From NCBI RefSeq assembly GCF_000820105.1, contig NZ_CDDB01000010.1:140157-204156 (forward strand): DNA of 64,000 bases. Reading direction: 5' to 3'. Positions 37,469-45,570 of the stretch are shown here, piece after piece (within the stretch, counting starts at the first letter, position 1; every line of letters begins with the position of its first letter). The DNA is from Aeromonas schubertii (GTDB taxonomy: Bacteria; Pseudomonadota; Gammaproteobacteria; Enterobacterales; Aeromonadaceae). The translations under genes and the position numbers were made by a program. The notes under the pieces were generated by a model. That model saw only the letters and a program-made list of their open reading frames with translations, was not told the DNA's origin and made no database searches.

Positions 37469-37894
37469 ATGATACGCCCCCTGATCGATCCCCCTTCCCT
37501 CCCCCTGCCCTGTTTCGAGAATCGGGTCCCCTGCGGCTTTCCCTCCCCGGCCCAGGATCACGCCATCACCCCTATCGATCTCAACACCCTCTGTGTGCGC
37601 CACCCGGCCGCCACCTACTTCGTGCGGGCCTGTGGCGAGAGCATGACGGGGGCCGGCATCCACGACGGGGATCTGCTGGTGGTCGACCGGGCCCTCACCC
37701 CCCGTCATGGGGACGTGGTGATCGCCTGCCTCCATGGGGAGTTCACCGTCAAGCGGTTGCAGTGCACCCCCTATCCGGCCCTGCACCCCGCCAACCCGGA
37801 TTATCCTGTGCTGCCTCTTGGGGATGGGGAGCCTCTCGAGCTGATGGGGGTGGTCACCTTTGCCCTGCACACCCTGGAGCGGGGCACCTCATGA
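37469..37894 (+). CDS. umuD: DNA polymerase V subunit UmuD (SOS autoprotease)
   Basis: 141 residues of the LexA/UmuD S24 family. The cleavage site Cys22-Gly23 (PCGFPSP), nucleophile Ser58 (GESMT) and general base Lys95 (TVKRL) keep the spacing of E. coli (24/25, 60, 97). RecA-stimulated self-cleavage yields UmuD', which joins UmuC in translesion polymerase V. ATGA overlap with umuC shows coupled translation. LexA controls the operon. Confidence 0.96.
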   Translation: MIRPLIDPPSLPLPCFENRVPCGFPSPAQDHAITPIDLNTLCVRHPAATYFVRACGESMTGAGIHDGDLLVVDRALTPRHGDVVIACLHGEFTVKRLQCTPYPALHPANPDYPVLPLGDGEPLELMGVVTFALHTLERGTS

Positions 37895-39153
37895 ACGCCT
37901 ATGCCCTGGTGGACGTGAACAACTTCTACGCCAGTTGCGAACGGCTGTTTCGCCCCGATCTCAATGGGCGCCCCCTGGTGGTGCTCTCCAACAACGATGG
38001 TTGTGTGGTCTCGCGCAGCCCCGAGGCCAAGGCCCTCGGGGTCAGGATGGCGGTGCCTTTTTTCCAGATAAGAAAAGAGTTCGAGGCTCAAGGCGGTGTC
38101 TGGTTTAGCTCCAACTATGCCCTCTACGGGGATCTCTCCCAACGGGTGATGAGCCTGCTCGAGCAGCACTCGCCACGGGTGGAGATCTACTCCATCGACG
38201 AAGCTTTTCTCGAGCTCGGTGAACGCTGGGCCGGTGATCTGGAGGCCTATGGGCGGCAGCTGCGCGATCGGGTACGCCAGTGGACCGGCCTCACCGTCGG
38301 GGTCGGGATAGCCCCTACCAAGACCCTGGCCAAGCTCGCCAACTATGCCGCCAAGCGTTGGCCAGCCACAGGGGGGGTGGTGGATCTGCGCGATGCGGCG
38401 CGCCGCCACCGCCTGATGACCATCACACCGGTCGGTGAGGTCTGGGGCATAGGGCGACGCCTTTCCACCCGCCTGCAGGCTGAAGGGATAGAGACCATAG
38501 CCCAGCTGCTGGCTCACCGGCCTGCCTACTGGCGCAGCCGCTACGGTGTGGTGCTAGAGCGCACGGTGCAAGAGCTCTGCGGGCTTCCCTGTCTGGAGCT
38601 TGAGCCTCCCGAGCCGCGCCAGCAGGTGCTCTGCAGCCGCTCCTTCGGCCACCCCATCAACACCCAAGAGCGCCTCAACCAGGCCCTGGCCACCTTTATC
38701 GAACGCGCCGCCGAGAAGTTGCGCCAGCAATCGCTCTGCACCGGCCACCTCACCCTCTTTGTACGCGCTAACCCGTTTCGTGCCCCCGAGTCACCGGCCC
38801 TGCATCTCTCCCTGCCACTGGCTACTCCCAGCGATGACACGGGGCATCTGCTGACCCTGGTGCGCCCTCATCTGGACACACTGTGGCAGCCGAGCCTCAA
38901 GTATCAAAAAGGAGGCGTCATGCTCACGGATCTGCGGCCACGCGACCAATGTCAGAGCGATCTCTTCTGCCCGTCCCCAGACCCCAGACGCCAGGCCCTG
39001 ATGCAGACGGTGGACAGGATCCGCGCCCGGGGGCTCGGCCAGCTACACTATGCCGCCCAGGGGCTCAGAGAGCCCGAGTGGATGATGCGCCAGGAGCACA
39101 AGAGCCCCGACTACACCCACTCACTGGCAGACCTTCCCAGAGTCAGAGCCTGA
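37891..39153 (+). CDS. umuC: DNA polymerase V catalytic subunit UmuC (Y family)
   Basis: 420 residues. Catalytic residues are in ALVDVNNFYASCERLF (Asp) and YSIDEAFLEL (Asp-Glu), with LSNNDGCVVSRS as the nucleotide loop. The C-terminal part includes a QSDLF motif where E. coli UmuC has QLNLF, the sliding-clamp-binding site. The ATG at 37891 is fixed by the four-base overlap with umuD; an open frame continuing to 37321 is a tRNA-derived artefact. Error-prone bypass of lesions after SOS induction. Confidence 0.97.
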   Translation: MNAYALVDVNNFYASCERLFRPDLNGRPLVVLSNNDGCVVSRSPEAKALGVRMAVPFFQIRKEFEAQGGVWFSSNYALYGDLSQRVMSLLEQHSPRVEIYSIDEAFLELGERWAGDLEAYGRQLRDRVRQWTGLTVGVGIAPTKTLAKLANYAAKRWPATGGVVDLRDAARRHRLMTITPVGEVWGIGRRLSTRLQAEGIETIAQLLAHRPAYWRSRYGVVLERTVQELCGLPCLELEPPEPRQQVLCSRSFGHPINTQERLNQALATFIERAAEKLRQQSLCTGHLTLFVRANPFRAPESPALHLSLPLATPSDDTGHLLTLVRPHLDTLWQPSLKYQKGGVMLTDLRPRDQCQSDLFCPSPDPRRQALMQTVDRIRARGLGQLHYAAQGLREPEWMMRQEHKSPDYTHSLADLPRVRA

Positions 39154-39502
39154 TCTCCCTCACCGAGGCCGAGATCCGAAAGCAAAGTGAGCCCCCTGTG
39201 CCTGTCAGATATGGCAATTGGCCTCATATAGCGCTCAATGTAGAGTGGCCCTGCGTAGTTGTGCAGTTCCTCACACGCGCTAATCGCCAGTAGTCCCTTC
39301 CTTGAAGAGTTTCCATACTCCTTCCCCCGTCTCCATGCGGGGCTTTTTTTTGTAGCCACCACACCGTTGATGGGCGGGTCTTTGTCCAAGAAACCAGCAG
39401 GCACATCTCCCTCCCTTCGCCTCGCCTGCACTATGGTTTACCATGCAGCCCATGACGGAGCCTCTCTCCACCCACTCGCCGCCCGCCGACGAACCGGAAC
39501 CT
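39154..39502 (+). other. 349-bp region between umuC and sbcB, possible sRNA or long 3' UTR
   Basis: No convincing protein frame. A Rho-independent terminator lies at 39325-39351, nearly 200 bp past umuC. Just before it GAAGAGT and ACT-C-CTTC could form a second small hairpin (39305-39324). A weak promoter-like pair, TGTCAG and TATAGC, occurs around 39205-39235. Either the umuDC mRNA has a long 3' end, or a short separate RNA ends here. The piece 39352-39502 probably holds the sbcB promoter. Confidence 0.4.
39325..39351 (+). terminator. Terminator downstream of umuC
   Basis: CCCCG/CGGGG stem with 8-nt loop followed by C and eight T. Confidence 0.75.
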
Positions 39503-40930
39503 ATGAACAGAACAACAAAACCTGGCACTGAACCCACTCTCTACTTTCACGACTACGAGACCTTCGGGATCAGCCCGTCGCGGGATCGGCCGGCCCAGTT
39601 TGCCGGGGTACGCACCGATCTGGACTTCAATATCATCGGCGAGCCGCTGGTTATCTATTGCAAACCGCCGGCAGACTACCTGCCCGAGCCCGAGGCCTGC
39701 CTTATCACCGGCATCACCCCGCAAAAGGCGATGAAAGATGGCCTGTGTGAGGCCGACTTTATCCGCCAGATCCATGAGGAGTTTGCGGCCCCCGGCACCT
39801 GTGTGCTCGGCTATAACAGCATCCGCTTCGATGACGAGGTGACCCGCAACACCCTCTATCGCAACTTCTACGACCCTTATGCCTACTCCTGGCAAAACGG
39901 CAACTCCCGCTGGGACATCCTCGACATGGTGCGCGCCTGTTATGCCCTGCGCCCGGAGGGGATCACCTGGTGCTTCGACGACGAGGGCAAGCCGAGCTTC
40001 AAGCTCGAGAACCTGACCCGCGCCAACGGCATCGGCCATGAGCAGGCTCACGACGCCCTCTCGGACGTGCTGGCCACCATCGCCATGGCCAGACTCATCA
40101 AAGAGGCCCAGCCGCGCCTGTTTGACTATCTGTTCGATCTGCGCAGCAAGCACAAGGTGAAGGCGCTCATCGATGTGGTGAGCATGAAGCCACTGGTGCA
40201 CGTCTCGGGCATGTTCTCTCCCTGGCAGGGATGCGCCAGCTGGGTATCACCCCTGGCCTGGCACCCGACCAACCAGAATGCGGTGATCGTGGTGGATCTG
40301 ACCCGCGATCCGCAGGTGCTGCTCGATCTCGACGCCAATACCCTGCGCGAGCGCCTCTACACCCGCAGGGACGATCTCGGTGAGCTCGAGTCGGTGCCGT
40401 TGAAGCTCGTGCATATCAACAAGTGCCCGGTACTGGCACCGGCTGCAACCCTGACGCCAGAGCGGGCCGATGAACTCGGCATCGATCGCGAGCAGTGCAG
40501 AAAGAGCCTGGACTTGCTGCGAAAGCACCCGGAGATCCGCGAAAAGGTGGTGGAGGTGTTCAATCAGGAGTGGCAGGGCGAGCAGAGCCGCGATCCGGAT
40601 CTGATGCTCTACAGCAGCTTCTTCGGCCCCGGCGACAAGGCCGCCATGGAGATGGTGCGAGCCACCGCTCCCGACTTGCTCGGGGAGCGCAGCTTCTCGT
40701 TTAGCGATGCCAGGCTTCCCGAGATGCTGTTTCGCTACCGCGCCCGTAACTGGCCCCATACCTTAAGCGAAGAGGAGGCGCGCCGTTGGCGCAGCCACTG
40801 CGCCGACTATTTCGGTGCCCGTCTGCCCGAGTACGCCAGCCGACTCGACGCCCTGGCGAGCCAATATCAGGACGACGAGTCCCGCTTTAAGGTGCTGCAC
40901 CAGATCTATCGTTATCTCGAGGATCTCTAA
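39503..40930 (+). CDS. sbcB: Exodeoxyribonuclease I
   Basis: 475 residues from the chosen ATG, exactly the E. coli ExoI length. DEDD exonuclease motifs: FHDYETFG (Asp-Glu), NSIRFDDEVTRN, and HDALSDVLATI; then the SH3-like and helical domains of ExoI (LVHVSGMF, VPLKLVHINKCPVLAP). It digests single-stranded DNA 3' to 5' in recombination and mismatch repair. Earlier in-frame ATGs at 39443 and 39452 would add 17-20 residues that E. coli lacks and have no good ribosome site. Confidence 0.96.
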   Translation: MNRTTKPGTEPTLYFHDYETFGISPSRDRPAQFAGVRTDLDFNIIGEPLVIYCKPPADYLPEPEACLITGITPQKAMKDGLCEADFIRQIHEEFAAPGTCVLGYNSIRFDDEVTRNTLYRNFYDPYAYSWQNGNSRWDILDMVRACYALRPEGITWCFDDEGKPSFKLENLTRANGIGHEQAHDALSDVLATIAMARLIKEAQPRLFDYLFDLRSKHKVKALIDVVSMKPLVHVSGMFSPWQGCASWVSPLAWHPTNQNAVIVVDLTRDPQVLLDLDANTLRERLYTRRDDLGELESVPLKLVHINKCPVLAPAATLTPERADELGIDREQCRKSLDLLRKHPEIREKVVEVFNQEWQGEQSRDPDLMLYSSFFGPGDKAAMEMVRATAPDLLGERSFSFSDARLPEMLFRYRARNWPHTLSEEEARRWRSHCADYFGARLPEYASRLDALASQYQDDESRFKVLHQIYRYLEDL

Positions 40931-41032
40931 GCTGTGACCCGCCTCTCACCCGCCGGCTTGCCCGGCGGGTCATAATCCTTGCATACTCAAGGCATCGGGC
41001 GGCCGGATGCCGCCCATCGACCCGGAGCCCAG

Positions 41033-41533
41033 ATGCGTTCACCCCTGCTCTCGCCCCTGCTGCTTGCTCTCTTTTGCGCTCCCCTGGCTGCGTCGCCCCT
41101 CGTCACCCTTCCCGGCTATCTGCAGCAGTTGCCCGCACAGGCCTACGGGGAGCTCAGACGCAGCTTCGACGACTTCTATCAGGCGACCGATTTCACTCCG
41201 GCTATCACCAACAGCTACTTCAGTGACTCCGAGCTCTACGACTTCGTCGGCGTGCCCCTGGCCATCACGGCACGCAATGGCTTCCAACTCGAACTCTTTA
41301 CCCAGGCCTACAGCCTCTCCAACCAGAGCTATCTGCACCTGAATCAGGATCAGTCTCTCTACGGCATACTGCGCGCCGACCTGATGGGACGCCAGAAGGA
41401 TCAGCTGGCGGCCGGGGTCGGGATCGGTATTCCCCTCACCGCCTCGCTGTCACTGCGCGCCATCGCCTCAACCCACGAGTTGCCCGGCTATGGCTCATCC
41501 CGCTACGCCATCGGCATGGAGTGGCATTTCTAG
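41033..41533 (+). CDS. Exported protein of unknown function, probable small beta-barrel
   Basis: 166 residues with a signal peptide (LLSPLLLALFCAPLAAS). The mature part alternates polar and hydrophobic residues in beta-like stretches (FQLELFTQAYSL, YGILRADLMGRQ, LAAGVGIGIPL, LSLRAIASTH) and ends in Phe (GMEWHF), as outer-membrane barrels do. I do not recognise a family. It lies ~100 bp after sbcB and converges with the alpha-galactosidase gene at a strong terminator. Confidence 0.65.
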   Translation: MRSPLLSPLLLALFCAPLAASPLVTLPGYLQQLPAQAYGELRRSFDDFYQATDFTPAITNSYFSDSELYDFVGVPLAITARNGFQLELFTQAYSLSNQSYLHLNQDQSLYGILRADLMGRQKDQLAAGVGIGIPLTASLSLRAIASTHELPGYGSSRYAIGMEWHF

Positions 41534-41548
41534 AAAACCGCACATAAG

Positions 41549-41576
41549 AGAAGAGAGGCCATCGGGCCTCTCTTCT
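41549..41576. terminator. Bidirectional hairpin between convergent genes
   Basis: A perfect 12-bp stem AGAAGAGAGGCC/GGCCTCTCTTCT with loop ATCG. A-rich and T-rich flanks are short; it probably serves both converging genes. Confidence 0.75.
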
Positions 41577-41587
41577 GATGGGTCGGC

Positions 41588-43279
41588 TCAATAGCACACC
41601 ACGCGCCCCTCGTAGGGAGCCAGGGTCAGACGCTCACCCAGGGGCTGGTTGTCCCAAAAGTCCACGGCACCTGCCGGCAACATGACCTGACGCGGCTCAC
41701 CGGACCAGTTGAAGAGGCAGCGCAGGCTCTGCCCCTGCCATATGATCTCCCCTTGTGAAAACCCGAGATCGCCGAAGCGAGCCGGCGCACTGCGACTCTG
41801 GCACAGAGCCAACAACTGCTTGAGCGCTGCGGCCTGCCCAGCGTCGAGGTCTTGCAGGCGATCGCCGGCCAGGATCATGCCACCACTGGCCACCATGGCT
41901 GCCAGGTGAAAGGCGTAGTCAGCCTCACTCGCCTGTTGACCGGGGATGTCGCGCAGGCAGACACAATCCGGATCCAGGGCCCACAGCTGTTCACCCTGCC
42001 AGGCGCGGCAGAAGAGCTCGCGGGCGATCTGGCGAATACGCGGCCCCTTGCGCTCCACATCGTCACTCACCCGCATCCCGTCGACCAACCCAACGCTCGG
42101 CCAGATGGGGGCGTTGCAGCCGAGCAGGAAGGCATCCTCACCGGCGCCCCGACGCACCGCCGCCATGCCGCGCCGATACGCCTCGATACGGGTCGCATCG
42201 GGATCAAAGAAGCGACCTCCGTGGATGGCGCCCCAGAAGTTGGCATCGAGCTTGAAATAATCGATGCCCCACTGGTGGCGCAAGGTAGCAAAGACCGACT
42301 CAAGATGGCGCTGAGCCTCGGGATGGGTACCATCGAGCACATACCAGGGAGTACAACGCCAACCGCCATAGGTCACCAGCTCGGCAGCCAGTGGCTGGCC
42401 CTGCTCATCTTTCACAAACCAGTCGGGGTGATCGCGAAACAGCCGAGAGCCCGGCTCGGCGATGAAGGGCGCTACCCAGAGGGCCGGCTTGCGATGGGCG
42501 GCGCGGATCTCCTCCACCAGAGCAGGCACACCACCGGCAAAACGTTCGGAGGGGTCAAGCCAGTCCCCCATGAAGGCCTGATAGCCATCGTCGATCTGCA
42601 CATATTCCAGGTCGGTGAAACGAGTGCCCATCTGGGCCAGATTTTCACGGATATCCGCCTCGCTCACCTCGGCGTAGTAGTGATACCAGGAGCACCAGCC
42701 ACTCGGACGACGTCCGGCGCGCCCCCCGTGCTCCCGGGCCAGACGCTGGCCCAGTTCGCTGAGCAGTGCCGCCCGATCGCTCCCCTCGAGGCAAATAAGG
42801 GGCTCACTCAACCAGTGTTGACCCGGTGACAGGGGCCGCCCTTCGGTGCGCATCAGGATCTGCAGGCGACCGTCCGGATAGAGGCGAAACTCACCGCCAA
42901 AGCGCAGGCAAGCACCAAAAGCCAGCAAGAGCCAACCCGAGGGAGTCTGCACCAGCAGCAGGTTATGGACGGTGTGAAAGCCATCGTCATGGGTGATCCG
43001 GTAGTTGTCCGCATCCGGACAGCGCCCCACCGCCTCGGGAGCAGACCAGGTCCCCAGGGTCTGGGCCAACATCTGAAACCCTTCCCCATAGATGGACGCC
43101 CCGGCCAGGCCAAGCTGACCATCGAAGAGCAACCAATCGTCGGGACACACCCGCTCGGCCCCGACATTGTCAAGGCGCACCCGGCATTCTCGGTCATGCC
43201 ACTCATGGGTAACAAGCAGGTCTGCCAAGGGCATCCGGGTCACGGCCAACTGACGAAGTGAAGAGAGAACGTTTCCCAC
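41588..43279 (-). CDS. GH36-type alpha-galactosidase, short (Thermotoga GalA-like) form
   Basis: 563 residues, no signal peptide, so cytoplasmic. The clan GH-D core is clear: PSGWCSWYHYY, YVQIDDGYQ, then the nucleophile Asp345 in YFKLDANF and the acid/base Asp407 in DGMRVSDD, followed by WALDPDC. Length and the GCNAPIWPSVG stretch resemble Thermotoga GalA more than the 700-residue raffinose enzymes. Unusually there is no sugar transporter or regulator beside it. An inverted TTTC-TAAT-GAAA lies upstream (minus strand) and may be an operator. Substrate assumed to be an alpha-galactoside. Confidence 0.85.
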   Translation of the reverse strand: MGNVLSSLRQLAVTRMPLADLLVTHEWHDRECRVRLDNVGAERVCPDDWLLFDGQLGLAGASIYGEGFQMLAQTLGTWSAPEAVGRCPDADNYRITHDDGFHTVHNLLLVQTPSGWLLLAFGACLRFGGEFRLYPDGRLQILMRTEGRPLSPGQHWLSEPLICLEGSDRAALLSELGQRLAREHGGRAGRRPSGWCSWYHYYAEVSEADIRENLAQMGTRFTDLEYVQIDDGYQAFMGDWLDPSERFAGGVPALVEEIRAAHRKPALWVAPFIAEPGSRLFRDHPDWFVKDEQGQPLAAELVTYGGWRCTPWYVLDGTHPEAQRHLESVFATLRHQWGIDYFKLDANFWGAIHGGRFFDPDATRIEAYRRGMAAVRRGAGEDAFLLGCNAPIWPSVGLVDGMRVSDDVERKGPRIRQIARELFCRAWQGEQLWALDPDCVCLRDIPGQQASEADYAFHLAAMVASGGMILAGDRLQDLDAGQAAALKQLLALCQSRSAPARFGDLGFSQGEIIWQGQSLRCLFNWSGEPRQVMLPAGAVDFWDNQPLGERLTLAPYEGRVVCY

Positions 43280-43399
43280 TGAGACTCCTTATTTTGGTTA
43301 TTGTTTCATTAGAAATTATTTATCGCCAGCCTGCTGTCTGTGCAGGCGGCTTCTGTTAAACTGCGAGCCTGCTCACACTTATGGGGTACCCACGTGTCT

Positions 43400-43753
43400 A
43401 TGCCCATTTTGCTGCGTTATCTGCGCGATTTTCTGGTGATCCTGGCGGCCCTGATGCTGGGCAAGGGGATATCGGCGCTGCTGCCTTTCGCCTTTCCGGG
43501 AAGCATTATCGGCCTTCTGATCCTCTATCTGCTGCTCTCGCTGCAACTGGTCAGGCTGAGCTGGGTCGAGCGTGGTGCCGGCTTGCTGCTGCGCCACATG
43601 GGAGTGCTGTTTGTCCCTGTTGCGGTCGGGTTGGTGGCCTGGCTCGAGCCACTGCGCCATGCCCTCCCCCTCATCGTCACCGCCATCCTGAGCGGTATCG
43701 TGCTGATCCTCGCCGGCGTCGGTCACCTCTATCAAAGGATGAACAAGCAATGA
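43400..43753 (+). CDS. yohJ: CidA/LrgA-family membrane protein YohJ
   Basis: 117 residues with four hydrophobic helices, including PGSIIGLLILYLLLSLQL and HMGVLFVPVAVGLV as in E. coli YohJ (UPF0299). CidA/LrgA proteins are holin-like and, with their LrgB partner, affect autolysis and export of small metabolites. The start is either ATG 43400 or GTG 43394. The stop overlaps the yohK start (ATGA). Confidence 0.92.
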   Translation: MPILLRYLRDFLVILAALMLGKGISALLPFAFPGSIIGLLILYLLLSLQLVRLSWVERGAGLLLRHMGVLFVPVAVGLVAWLEPLRHALPLIVTAILSGIVLILAGVGHLYQRMNKQ

Positions 43754-44439
43754 TCTGGCTTGCCTTGCCCCTGACCCTGGCTCTTTACTTTGCCACCCGG
43801 ACTCTCTACCGACGCCTTCCCTGGCCTGTGATCAACCCGGTTCTGATCCCGACCCTGGTGATCATCGGAATAATATTGCTCTTCAACCTGCCCCTGGAGC
43901 AGTACGAGCTGGGGACCTCCCCCATCACGGCCCTGCTGGAGCCCGCCGTGGTCGCTCTGGCGCTGCCCCTCTACCAGCAGTCGCGGCAGATCCTGGCCAG
44001 GCTCAAGCCCATACTGATCTGCTGCCTGCTCTCCGTCCTGATCTCGGTGGGCACCACCCTGGTGATCGGCCATCTGCTCCATGCCGAGCCGGCCATGCTC
44101 GCCTCGGTGGTGACCAAGTCCATCACCACGCCACTGGCCATGAGCGTCAGCCAGTCCCTCGGCGGTATTCCGGCCATTGCCGCCGCCATCGTCGTCATCG
44201 TCGGGGTGGTGGGGGCTATCATCGGCTTTCCCCTGCTCAGGATGATGGGTGTCACCGATCCCGAGGCCCAGGGTCTCGCCATGGGGGCAGCAGCACACGC
44301 CGTGGGCACGGCGGCCAGTGCCGAGCAGGGGATCACCCAGGGAGCCTTCTCTTCGCTGGCCATGGTGGTCTGCGGTATCCTGACCGCCGCCGTGGCCCCC
44401 CTGCTCTTTGCCCTCTATTCTGCCCTTTTCGGGGTATGA
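43750..44439 (+). CDS. yohK: LrgB/CidB-family membrane protein YohK
   Basis: 229 residues, eight or more hydrophobic segments. The family stretch KSITTPLAMSVSQSLGG, GAIIGFPLL and AHAVGTAASAEQG match LrgB/YohK. It pairs with YohJ. E. coli has the same order yohJ-yohK-cdd; a metabolite (for example pyruvate or nucleoside-related) export role has been proposed for such pairs but not for this one. Confidence 0.93.
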   Translation: MIWLALPLTLALYFATRTLYRRLPWPVINPVLIPTLVIIGIILLFNLPLEQYELGTSPITALLEPAVVALALPLYQQSRQILARLKPILICCLLSVLISVGTTLVIGHLLHAEPAMLASVVTKSITTPLAMSVSQSLGGIPAIAAAIVVIVGVVGAIIGFPLLRMMGVTDPEAQGLAMGAAAHAVGTAASAEQGITQGAFSSLAMVVCGILTAAVAPLLFALYSALFGV

Positions 44440-44516
44440 GTGCTGTGAGACGACGCCCACACTTTTGAGCTGTTAAACGTTTCATCTGAGAGATCAACCC
44501 GCCCGGGCGCGATCCA

Positions 44517-44559
44517 CGTGATCGCGCTCACACTCTTTGCCCCTCTGCCTCCCTACAAT
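44517..44559 (+). promoter_or_regulatory. Class II CRP site and -10 element of cdd
   Basis: CGTGA-TCGCGC-TCACA (44517-44532) fits the CRP consensus TGTGA-N6-TCACA. The -10 TACAAT is at 44554-44559, and no good -35 exists. The predicted start near 44566 puts the CRP centre at about -41.5, the classical class II position. E. coli cdd is also CRP-activated. Confidence 0.7.
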
Positions 44560-44589
44560 GCCCTCCCAATTGGCCCATGAGGAAGAGTC

Positions 44590-45471
44590 ATGCATCCCCG
44601 TTTTGCCAAGCCTTTCAATAACCTGTCCACCGAGCTGCAAGATGCGCTCGCACCTGTTCTCAATCAGGACTCCTTTCAGGCTCGTCTGACCCCAGAGCAA
44701 GTGGCCGCCCTCAAACTCGCCACCGGCATGGAAGACCGAGCCCTGCGTCTGGCCCTGTTGCCGCTGGCGGCGGCCTGCTCGGTGGCCCCCATCTCCAACT
44801 TCTATGTGGGGGCAATTGCCAGCGGCCAGAGCGGTGCCTGGTACTTCGGCGCCAACATGGAGTTTGCCGGTCAGGGGCTGTTCCACTCCATCCACGCCGA
44901 GCAGTCAGCCATCTCCAATGCCTGGCTTGGCGGCGAAACCGGAATCGACGAGATCACCGTCAATTACACCCCCTGTGGCCACTGCCGGCAGTTTATGAAC
45001 GAACTGACCACCGCCAAGATGATCAAGGTGACCCTGCCCGATGACCACAGCCCGCTGCAGGCCTTCCTGCCTCACTCCTTCGGGCCGGCCGACTTGCAGA
45101 TCACCGACGCCCTGATGAGCCATCAGGATCATGGTCTCACCTTAACCTGCGAAGATCCTCTGGCGCTGGCGGCCCTGGCGGCGGCCAATCGCAGTTATGC
45201 CCCTTACAGCCGAGGCTTTGCCGGGGTGGCGCTGGAGTTTGCCAACGGCCACATCATAGAGGGCCGTTACGCAGAGAACGCCGCCTTCAACCCCAGTCTG
45301 CCCCCCATGCAGATGGCCTGTACCCATGCGGTTCTGGCGGGAGAAGATCTCGCGACCCTGCGCCGCGCCGTGCTGGTCGAGAGCAAGGATGGGCTTATCA
45401 GCCAGGTCGACAGCGCTCGCTCGGCCCTTAAGGCGGTCAGCAGCATCGCCCTCGAGACCCTGGCGCTCTGA
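44590..45471 (+). CDS. cdd: Cytidine deaminase (long, dimeric type)
   Basis: 293 residues, like the E. coli 294-residue enzyme with an active N-terminal and an inactive C-terminal deaminase domain. The zinc site HAEQSA (His and catalytic Glu) and PCGHCRQ (two Cys) are intact. The second copy lacks the Cys pair but keeps the fold (AANRSYAPYSRGFAGVAL). It converts cytidine and deoxycytidine to uridines in pyrimidine salvage. A CRP site precedes it and a strong terminator follows. Confidence 0.97.
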   Translation: MHPRFAKPFNNLSTELQDALAPVLNQDSFQARLTPEQVAALKLATGMEDRALRLALLPLAAACSVAPISNFYVGAIASGQSGAWYFGANMEFAGQGLFHSIHAEQSAISNAWLGGETGIDEITVNYTPCGHCRQFMNELTTAKMIKVTLPDDHSPLQAFLPHSFGPADLQITDALMSHQDHGLTLTCEDPLALAALAAANRSYAPYSRGFAGVALEFANGHIIEGRYAENAAFNPSLPPMQMACTHAVLAGEDLATLRRAVLVESKDGLISQVDSARSALKAVSSIALETLAL

Positions 45472-45490
45472 TCCCTCTCCATCACGATCA

Positions 45491-45520
45491 CAAGCGGGCC
45501 CCTGGGCCCGCTTGCTTTTT
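45491..45520 (+). terminator. Terminator after cdd
   Basis: CAAGCGGGCC/GGCCCGCTTG stem, 4-nt loop, then CTTTTT. Confidence 0.9.
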
Positions 45521-45541
45521 CCGGGCAGCAGCCACAAAATA

Positions 45542-45557
45542 CTGTTTATTTATACAG
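45542..45557 (+). promoter_or_regulatory. LexA (SOS) box of the radical SAM gene
   Basis: CTGTTTATTTATACAG fits CTG-N10-CAG with an AT-only centre, 13 bp before the start codon. It lies between the cdd terminator and the gene, so it can only serve this gene. Confidence 0.88.
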
Positions 45558-45570
45558 CGCAGGTAATCCC

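Noticed and set aside
37321-37890. N-terminal extension of umuC by 190 residues
   Set aside because: It would start inside a tRNA gene and run through umuD in another frame; the ATG at 37891 overlapping the umuD stop matches UmuC homologues.
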